Part shown: positions 24,446 to 30,482 of the stretch, piece after piece
How the letters are laid out: each line of letters starts with the position of its first letter
Numbering within the stretch: the stretch's first letter is position 1
Assembly: GCA_026129095.1 (NCBI GenBank)
Contig: JAHCIT010000017.1
Location: 1-30,482 of the forward strand
Length of the DNA: 30,482 nucleotides
Reading direction: 5' to 3'
From: Deltaproteobacteria bacterium
GTDB lineage: Bacteria; JAGRBM01; JAHCIT01
Made by a program: the position numbers and the translations under genes
The notes under the pieces: generated by a model
The model's database searches: none
Told to the model about the DNA's origin: nothing
The model's input: the letters and a program-made list of their open reading frames with translations, nothing else

Positions 24446-27400
24446 ATGCCTCAAAACCAAACCATTACGCCAACTCAACGCGCATACACTCTGCGGCTCC
24501 GCGGAGCGACAAAGGACGACAATTCCTGGCGCGACGCCATCTGGAAAACCCACGTCGCCGTCAACAAGGGTGCGAAGGTCTTCGGGGACTGGCTGCTGAC
24601 GTTACGGGGCGGCCTGGATCACAATCTGGCCTCTGACTCTTTCGGCAAAAAAACACCTTCTGAGACCGAAATCCGGAACCGGAAAATACTGCTCGCATTG
24701 TCGTGGCTGTCGGTGGAATCCAGGGAAGGAGCACCGGCAGATTACATTATCCCTGCGACAGACACGGAAGACACGCTAAAAGAGATACTTCATGGGCGCG
24801 GGGTTATTGGGAAAGACGCGGACGAATGGGTCGCCATGGCTGCTCCGTCATTAACAGCCGCGATTCGTGACGATGCTGTATGGGTGAATCGCAGCAAGGC
24901 GTTCGATTCATTCGCAAAAAAAATGCCTTCCGGTTTCGATCGAACATCTGCGTCCGCCGTCATCTTTGGCTTCTTCGGAAAGCCCGAAGCGTATTTTTTC
25001 ATCGAAGCTGCCAATACTTCGGATGGTGACGAACCGGGCGCGGAAGAAAAGCCTCCGACTGGTAAGGACGTAGACGAACCGGCCGACTTCTCGAATACGG
25101 CTCGCAGCTGGCTGAGTGCCAACTGGGGTTCAGGTGAAAAGGCCGACACCGAACATGTCGTCGGAACCCTGCAGCGAATTGGGAAAACCGATCTAACCAG
25201 TTTTGACGGCGATGAACCAGAGGCCTTGCTCAGGTTCCTCGTTACGTGCTGCAACGGACAGATCGACCCCACCACGGATAAGGTGACCCTGCTGAAGACT
25301 ATCGGGAAGCTGATCGGATGGAAGGGTGCACCCTCGATGGGGCGAAAGGCGCTCGAGAAAGTCGCTGAATCCAGACAGGTAACACAGGAACTCATCGACA
25401 ACCTTCAGGACAAGTTCCTGTCGGAGGCCACCGACAAGAGCGAAGACATCGGGAAAGTTATTCCGGAGTGGATTCGTCAACTACGGCCGCAAATCGAAGG
25501 CGCGATCGGGATAACGTTCCGTGCTCCTACTTCCGATGACAGGGAACGGGATTTGATCGGCGAGTATTCGGTCCTGCTCGACCACGCAGCCCGCCGCGTT
25601 TCCATTGCACATTCCTGGATCAAGTGGGCCGAAGCCGAGCGGCAAAGGTTTGAAGATGACGCGATGAAGAAAAATAATATACCGTCGGCCGTCAGGGATT
25701 GGCTCGACGACTTCTGTCAGAAACGTTCTCAGACGTCGGGGGCTGAAAATCAATACCTTATCCGGAAGCGTGCGCTTGAAGGCTGGAAAGAGATTGTCGC
25801 CGCGTGGAGTACCCAATCCTGCAAGACGAGGGACGACCGCGTTCAGCGTGCACGGGAAAAACAGGATGAACTGGACAAATTCGGAGATATCAACCTGTTC
25901 GAACGGCTTGCCGATGACGACGCGCGTGTCGTCTGGGAATCAGGACCGGATCACCTGATCAATTATTCCGCCGCTCAGGTTGCCGGACATAACCAGCAAC
26001 GCTTCAAGGTGCCTGCCTACCGGCATCCCGAACCACTCAAGCATCCCGTATTCTGCGATTTCGGCAATTCACGCTGGTCGATCTCCTTCGATATTCATGA
26101 AGCCGTTAAGAAGGCCACGAAAAGTGCGGCAAAACCTGCAAAGAAAAAGGCTTCCAGCAACGCCGAGGTCACCGGGGAAATCCCGTCTACCGACGACCGC
26201 ACTCTTTTGTTGGGCCTATGGAATGGAAACTCCGTTGGCGACAGACAGCTTCGTTTCGCCTCCAAACGTTTACAATGGGATATTACGTCCCCATTGCCTA
26301 ACGCTGGCGAAAAAACCGAAGTCGTTCGTGCCGACCGGTTCGGACGGGCTGCGACCGGGGCGGCCATTACAGAATCTGTTTTGGCGAAAAGCATTTTCGA
26401 ACAAGATTACTGGAACGGCCGCCTCCAGGCCCCTCGCGCCCAGCTAGACCGACTCGCCCATTACCTAGAGAGAAAAGGTTTAGACTGGACTGAAGAAAGC
26501 CGGTGGGACGGGAAAGCCCGAGCTTTGCGCGACCGGATCAACTGGCTGATTACGTTCTCAGCCAAGCTGACGCCTCAAAAGGGACCATGGCTTGAGTATG
26601 CCGATGCGAATGGTCTTAAGCTCTATTCAAAACCATCCGACGATGGTGCCTATCCTTTCAGCCGGCCAGGGCAGGACAAACAGGAAAAACGCGGTTCCAT
26701 GGCCCGTCTCGTGCTTTGCCGCCTTCCTGACCTACGCGTGTTGTCTGTAGACCTCGGTCACCGGTTCGGGGCCGTCTGTGCGGTCTGGCACACGCTGTCG
26801 GGTGAGCAATTCCAGAGAGAATGCAAAGCCGCCAGGAACGAAGGTGCGGAAGTCACGGTCAGGGACCTGTACTGCCACATCAAATTTCCCAAGAAAAAAT
26901 CGAATAACCCCAGCAAGAAACAGCAGAAAGAAGGGAAGGACGATTTTCATCCAATCCGCATATACCGCCGGATCGGCGGCGACCTGCTGCCTGACGGTTC
27001 ACCTCATCCCGCGCCCTGGGCGCGGCTGGAGCGCCAGTTCACCATCAAGCTCCAGGGGGAGGATCGGAAAACTCGGCGGGCAACTGCAGATGAAATGAAC
27101 CGTGTCCGGAATTTCGAGGCGGAAATTGGCCTTGTCAGACGCGCCGATGAAAAACTGCCCATCCGTGTCGATGAACTCATTTCCCAGACCGTCAGGAATG
27201 GGCGACTGGCATTACAGCGTCACGGCCGGCGCGCTAAGATTGCGTGGGGCTTCCTGACAGACGAACAGCATCTCCCCGGCGGTCGCTTCGCACCTCTCAC
27301 GGCCGACGCACGCAAAGAGCTTTACGAAAACACGCTGCGCGACTGGGCTGATCTGGCTACAGACTCGCGATGGCGGGACACAGCTTCCCGCGAACTTTGG

Positions 27401-28822
27401 GAAATTCATGTTCAGATACATCTGAAAGATCCCCAGGTGGAAGAAACGCGCCAAGGCCGCGAAGACCGGCTTGCCTCGATGAAAGATGGGATCGCTTCGG
27501 TAGCCCAAAAGCTGGTCACCGATGCGAGTCTACGCAGTAAACTCCATCAGGTTTGGGCGACCCGCTGGCATACCGATAATAAAAACTGGAAAGAGCGACT
27601 TCGCTGGCTGCATGACTGGATTTTGCCACGAGGGATTCGTAAGGAACGGAAAGATAAATTGAAGATGGTGCGGGGAATGGGCGGATTATCAGTCGAACGC
27701 ATCAACTCCATTAAAGCGCTATACCAGATTCAAAAGGCCTATCGCACTCGCCCCGAGCCGGGTGATCCGAGAAAAAACGTCCCTCAAAAGGGAGACAATT
27801 CTCTCAATAAGTTCGGCCAATCCATTCTCGACACCTTGGAAGAACTGCGCACCCAGCGCGTGAAGCAGCTTGCCAGCCGGATTGTCGAGGCCGCACTCGG
27901 AATCGGTATTGAGCCGAAGATCAAAGGTCCCAAGGATGTCCGCCGGCCGCGTGAGCGGATCAAGGATTCGCGCTTTGTTCCCTGCCATGCGGTTGTGATC
28001 GAAAACCTCCAGAACTACCGGCCGGATGAACTCCAGACCCGGCGGGAAAACCGGATGCTGATGAGCTGGGCGTCTGCGAAAGTGCGCAAGGCGCTTCAGG
28101 ATCACTGTTATCTGTATGGCCTTCACCTCCGGGAGGTTTCCCCGAACTACACGTCTCGTCAGGATTCGCGAACGGGAGCACCTGGCGTGAGGTGCACAGA
28201 CGTATCTGTTCACGATTTTCTTACGTCACCTCTTTGGCGGAAAGCGGTCAGCAGGGCAAAGGAGAATATCGGAAAGGGAAACACCGGAAGCGAACTCGAC
28301 CGCTATCTCGAGGGCCTTGATAACAGTCTCCAGAAGGAATGGGGATCAAAAAGCCGCGAGGAACGAAACCAAGCCAGACCAGTCCGTATCCCCCGCAAAG
28401 GCGGGGACCTGTTCGTTTCAGCGGACAAGGACTCGCCCGCCGCAAAGGGCCTCCAGGCCGATCTGAACGCCGCCGCCAATATCGGTCTCAGGGCACTCCT
28501 GGACCCCGACTGGCCGGGAGCCTGGTGGTATGTGCCGTGCGATCCGAAAACGAATATCCCGGTGAAAGAGAAGGTCCTGGGATCGGTTGCATTCGCTGAC
28601 AGCAAGCTTCCGCTGGTTCCTGTCCAAGAGGAATCGGAGTCTGCGAAAAGCAAAAGGGGTAGAACCAGGGGCGCGAAGGAAAAGACCGTCATTAACTGGT
28701 GGCGGGACCTGTCGGCAGAACCGGTTGGCCCCGGAAACGGCTGGAAAAACTACGGTGAGTATCAGAATCGTACTCAGTTCCGGGTCGTCCAGAATCTCCG
28801 GACTCACTCCAAGGATAATTGA
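24446..28822 (+). CDS. cas12b: Cas12b (C2c1) type V-B effector nuclease, oversized
   Basis: RNA-guided DNA nuclease with a single RuvC site and no HNH domain. ATG 24446 was chosen because GGAGAGG lies 8 nt upstream and the product opens like other Cas12b proteins (YTLRLRG ... WKTHVAVNKGAKVFGDWLLT); an upstream ATG at 24341 would add 35 unrelated residues. Mid-protein landmarks shared with Cas12b are NLFERLA and ARLERQFTIKLQGE. RuvC-I is VLSVDLGHRFG (D769), RuvC-II is VVIENLQNYRPDE (E1186) followed by SPNYTSRQDSRTGAPGVRC, RuvC-III is QADLNAAANIG (D1339). The 1458-residue length exceeds the roughly 1100-1300 usual for the family. Extra length lies both before RuvC-I (acidic linker about 190-217, lysine-rich linker 552-575) and between RuvC-I and RuvC-II, 417 residues against 278 in the Alicyclobacillus acidoterrestris enzyme. 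Codon use looks more AT-rich than in neighbouring genes. Confidence 0.95.
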   Translation: MPQNQTITPTQRAYTLRLRGATKDDNSWRDAIWKTHVAVNKGAKVFGDWLLTLRGGLDHNLASDSFGKKTPSETEIRNRKILLALSWLSVESREGAPADYIIPATDTEDTLKEILHGRGVIGKDADEWVAMAAPSLTAAIRDDAVWVNRSKAFDSFAKKMPSGFDRTSASAVIFGFFGKPEAYFFIEAANTSDGDEPGAEEKPPTGKDVDEPADFSNTARSWLSANWGSGEKADTEHVVGTLQRIGKTDLTSFDGDEPEALLRFLVTCCNGQIDPTTDKVTLLKTIGKLIGWKGAPSMGRKALEKVAESRQVTQELIDNLQDKFLSEATDKSEDIGKVIPEWIRQLRPQIEGAIGITFRAPTSDDRERDLIGEYSVLLDHAARRVSIAHSWIKWAEAERQRFEDDAMKKNNIPSAVRDWLDDFCQKRSQTSGAENQYLIRKRALEGWKEIVAAWSTQSCKTRDDRVQRAREKQDELDKFGDINLFERLADDDARVVWESGPDHLINYSAAQVAGHNQQRFKVPAYRHPEPLKHPVFCDFGNSRWSISFDIHEAVKKATKSAAKPAKKKASSNAEVTGEIPSTDDRTLLLGLWNGNSVGDRQLRFASKRLQWDITSPLPNAGEKTEVVRADRFGRAATGAAITESVLAKSIFEQDYWNGRLQAPRAQLDRLAHYLERKGLDWTEESRWDGKARALRDRINWLITFSAKLTPQKGPWLEYADANGLKLYSKPSDDGAYPFSRPGQDKQEKRGSMARLVLCRLPDLRVLSVDLGHRFGAVCAVWHTLSGEQFQRECKAARNEGAEVTVRDLYCHIKFPKKKSNNPSKKQQKEGKDDFHPIRIYRRIGGDLLPDGSPHPAPWARLERQFTIKLQGEDRKTRRATADEMNRVRNFEAEIGLVRRADEKLPIRVDELISQTVRNGRLALQRHGRRAKIAWGFLTDEQHLPGGRFAPLTADARKELYENTLRDWADLATDSRWRDTASRELWEIHVQIHLKDPQVEETRQGREDRLASMKDGIASVAQKLVTDASLRSKLHQVWATRWHTDNKNWKERLRWLHDWILPRGIRKERKDKLKMVRGMGGLSVERINSIKALYQIQKAYRTRPEPGDPRKNVPQKGDNSLNKFGQSILDTLEELRTQRVKQLASRIVEAALGIGIEPKIKGPKDVRRPRERIKDSRFVPCHAVVIENLQNYRPDELQTRRENRMLMSWASAKVRKALQDHCYLYGLHLREVSPNYTSRQDSRTGAPGVRCTDVSVHDFLTSPLWRKAVSRAKENIGKGNTGSELDRYLEGLDNSLQKEWGSKSREERNQARPVRIPRKGGDLFVSADKDSPAAKGLQADLNAAANIGLRALLDPDWPGAWWYVPCDPKTNIPVKEKVLGSVAFADSKLPLVPVQEESESAKSKRGRTRGAKEKTVINWWRDLSAEPVGPGNGWKNYGEYQNRTQFRVVQNLRTHSKDN

Positions 28823-28847
28823 ACTCTGGCAGTAATTTTGGTATAAA
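28819..28847 (+). promoter_or_regulatory. Sigma70-type promoter for the tracrRNA
   Basis: TTGAAC (28819-28824), a 17-bp spacer and TATAAA (28842-28847) form a near-consensus promoter starting at the cas12b stop codon. The expected start, about 28854, falls exactly at the first base of a hairpin (28854-28868) that opens the predicted tracrRNA. The agreement of promoter and RNA structure supports both. Confidence 0.75.
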
Positions 28848-28853
28848 GGGTTT

Positions 28854-28940
28854 GCTCCTATAGGGAGCCTCGTTTCCACAGAATGTGTCTCCCCCTTCGA
28901 TGGGTTTAGCACTGTGGGGTTTATCAAGTCCGCGTCACTC
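28854..28940 (+). ncRNA. Predicted tracrRNA of the type V-B system
   Basis: From 5' to 3' the predicted RNA contains a hairpin GCUCC-UAUAG-GGAGC (28854-28868); a stem CCACAG (28876-28881) / CUGUGG (28912-28917), extendable by two U-G pairs; within that stem GUGUC (28885-28889) and a small CCC/GGG hairpin; then an anti-repeat at 28919-28936, GTTTATCAAGTCCGCGTC. The anti-repeat pairs with repeat positions GACGCGGACCTGATCAAC at 16 of 18 bases. The separate GUGUC is complementary to GACAC at the very 3' end of the repeat. This stem, internal element and 3' anti-repeat order matches the published A. acidoterrestris Cas12b tracrRNA design, where an internal GUGCC pairs with the terminal GGCAC. The 3' end is not certain; no U-tract terminator follows. 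Confidence 0.82.
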
Positions 28941-29156
28941 GTTTGACGTGAGGTGTTCTTTGACAAGTTGGCTTCGGCGAGTGCGGTGGTGGTGCAACTC
29001 CCCCTCGGGGGCACTCGCGCCACGGAAAGCGGCCGTGATCTCACGGTATTACGGCGAGCGGGCGGCCCAGGCAGCGGGTCTGAAATGTCCGGCTCCGGCA
29101 AGCGCTCGCGGATTTGACAGAAATGCCTGCGGTTCCGCCTGGTTGCGAGCGCCGCA
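28941..29156 (+). promoter_or_regulatory. CRISPR leader with nested hairpins
   Basis: This interval between the tracrRNA and the first repeat holds no gene. GCGAGTGC (28977-28984) and GCACTCGC (29011-29018) are perfect 8-bp arms enclosing a second hairpin (CCCCC-TC-GGGGG). CCGTGA-TC-TCACGG (29033-29046) is a further palindrome. Consensus TTGACA occurs at 28960-28965 and at 29114-29119, the latter 37 bp before repeat 1, but neither has a good -10 at normal spacing. The structures could be a terminator-like element for the tracrRNA, a leader anchor for spacer integration, or regulator sites. Confidence 0.5.
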
Positions 29157-30482
29157 GCCGCCGGAGCCGACGCGGACCTGATCAACTGACACGAGTTCGA
29201 AGTGCGGAAGATCGCGGAACTTCTCGCCGCCGGAGCCGACGCGGACCTGATCAACTGACACAGTTTGTGGGCGTTCCGGCTCAGCGAAAATGGATGCCGC
29301 CGGAGCCGACGCGGACCTGATCAACTGACACTCGATATCCGGCTAGTGTGTCCAATGTGTCTCCGCCGCCGGAGCCGACGCGGACCTGATCAACTGACAC
29401 GCCGTGAGCATGGCGGACGGCGTCCAGAGCGCGTTCGCCGCCGGAGCCGACGCGGACCTGATCAACTGACACTAGCGGAGATCGCCTGCGGCCCATGCGG
29501 CCCTGACGGCCGCCGGAGCCGACGCGGACCTGATCAACTGACACCCTCCAGTTTTTCATCAACCGCCTTGATGGCGCTGGCCGCCGGAGCCGACGCGGAC
29601 CTGATCAACTGACACTATATTCCCTTGTCACCTAGTTTCCCGGCCCTGCTCATGCCGCCGGAGCCGACGCGGACCTGATCAACTGACACCCCCGGAACCA
29701 CAGCGATCCCGGTCGGGCTCACCGGCCGCCGGAGCCGACGCGGACCTGATCAACTGACACGGTGTGCGGCGCCCGCGTGAGCCGAGCCCAGCAGCGCCGC
29801 CGGAGCCGACGCGGACCTGATCAACTGACACCATGTCCAGGCTGCGGATGGCGGGGATCGGGACTGGGCCGCCGGAGCCGACGCGGACCTGATCAACTGA
29901 CACAACTGGAATGGAGGGGAGGGGCCAACCCTCTCCCCTGCCGCCGGAGCCGACGCGGACCTGATCAACTGACACGGCTCGCAGTCCGGGGACGTGACGC
30001 GCCTCAACCGCCGCCGGAGCCGACGCGGACCTGATCAACTGACACTTTACACCGGCCACTGCCGGAACGTGATAAGGAGCCGCCGGAGCCGACGCGGACC
30101 TGATCAACTGACACGATGGGGGCCCGCCGATGTGGGCGGGCTCACGGTGCCGCCGGAGCCGACGCGGACCTGATCAACTGACACCTTGATCTTGCGTTCG
30201 ATCTCATCGCCTTCGTTGCGCCGCCGGAGCCGACGCGGACCTGATCAACTGACACCCGGCCTTCTGGGGCGGGACCACCGGGTCGAAATGCGCCGCCGGA
30301 GCCGACGCGGACCTGATCAACTGACACGCCTTGCCGTAGGAATCCCGCAGGATTCTAGCGGCCGCCGGAGCCGACGCGGACCTGATCAACTGACACCGTT
30401 TCCGGGGCCGCTCCCCGGAACCGGCTCCGAGCCGCCGGAGCCGACGCGGACCTGATCAACTGACACTGACTCCTGGTCTGCG
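29157..30482 (+). CRISPR. Type V-B CRISPR array, 19 repeats, truncated by window end
   Basis: Nineteen copies of a 36-nt repeat beginning GCCGCCGGAGCCGACG and ending CCTGATCAACTGACAC, all identical as read, start at 29157, 29226, 29296, 29365, 29437, 29509, 29580, 29654, 29725, 29796, 29868, 29940, 30010, 30079, 30149, 30220, 30292, 30361 and 30431. Eighteen complete spacers are 33-38 nt long, and 16 nt of a nineteenth precede the window end. No degenerate terminal repeat is seen, so the array continues. Orientation follows from the leader and tracrRNA on the left and from the ACAC-type 3' end, resembling the CAC end of other Cas12b repeats. Mature crRNAs should carry the 3' part of the repeat followed by spacer. 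Several spacers read as open protein-coding frames; no match to other parts of the window was noticed. Confidence 0.98.

Noticed and set aside
29114-29142. TTGACA as the -35 of an array promoter
   Set aside because: The hexamer is perfect, but at 17-bp spacing the -10 would be GCCTGG, far from consensus. Noted only as a leader element.
29114-30455. Open frames through the array on both strands with recurring RRSRRGPDQLT or SVDQVRVGSGG segments
   Set aside because: They are translations of the CRISPR repeat. The repeated peptide is the 36-nt repeat and the variable parts are spacers.

Overview
This is a GC-rich bacterial window, probably one end of a metagenomic contig: it starts in a poly-C/G artefact and stops inside a CRISPR array. 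No rRNA, tRNA or taxonomic marker gene is visible. The very large secreted RHS/SpvB protein, the B12-type radical SAM protein and the GC-rich codon use would fit an uncultured Deltaproteobacteria-like lineage, but that is only an inference.

Layout. (i) 1-2246: low-complexity end, a truncated radical SAM gene (minus strand), a 335-bp divergent regulatory interval with two clear palindromes, and an O-methyltransferase-like gene. (ii) 2441-7905: envelope-type genes. A minus-strand operon encodes an SGNH hydrolase, a small membrane protein and a GT-C-like polytopic protein. Divergent from it is a plus-strand pair that is paralogous to the last two genes. (iii) 7844-21069: a 4278-residue secreted RHS/SpvB polymorphic-toxin-like protein whose C-terminal tip carries an HExxH motif, translationally coupled to a small lipoprotein that is a candidate immunity protein. 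(iv) 21330-30482: a complete type V-B CRISPR-Cas locus with a cas4-cas1 fusion, cas2, a large cas12b (1458 aa), a tracrRNA gene with its own promoter, a leader, and at least 19 identical 36-nt repeats.

How the CRISPR locus works together. Cas4-Cas1 and Cas2 acquire spacers. Cas12b is a single RuvC-nuclease effector. The predicted tracrRNA lies between cas12b and the array on the same strand. It carries an anti-repeat (16 of 18 positions pair with the repeat) and a separate GTGTC element complementary to the GACAC that ends the repeat, a layout like known Cas12b tracrRNAs. An opposite-strand two-gene module, a DUF6036/AbiEii-like nucleotidyltransferase plus a small partner, is wedged between cas2 and cas12b and resembles a toxin-antitoxin unit.

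The points most worth following are the tracrRNA, the oversized Cas12b, the toxin-antitoxin-like insert with its shared promoter region, and the RHS toxin/lipoprotein pair.
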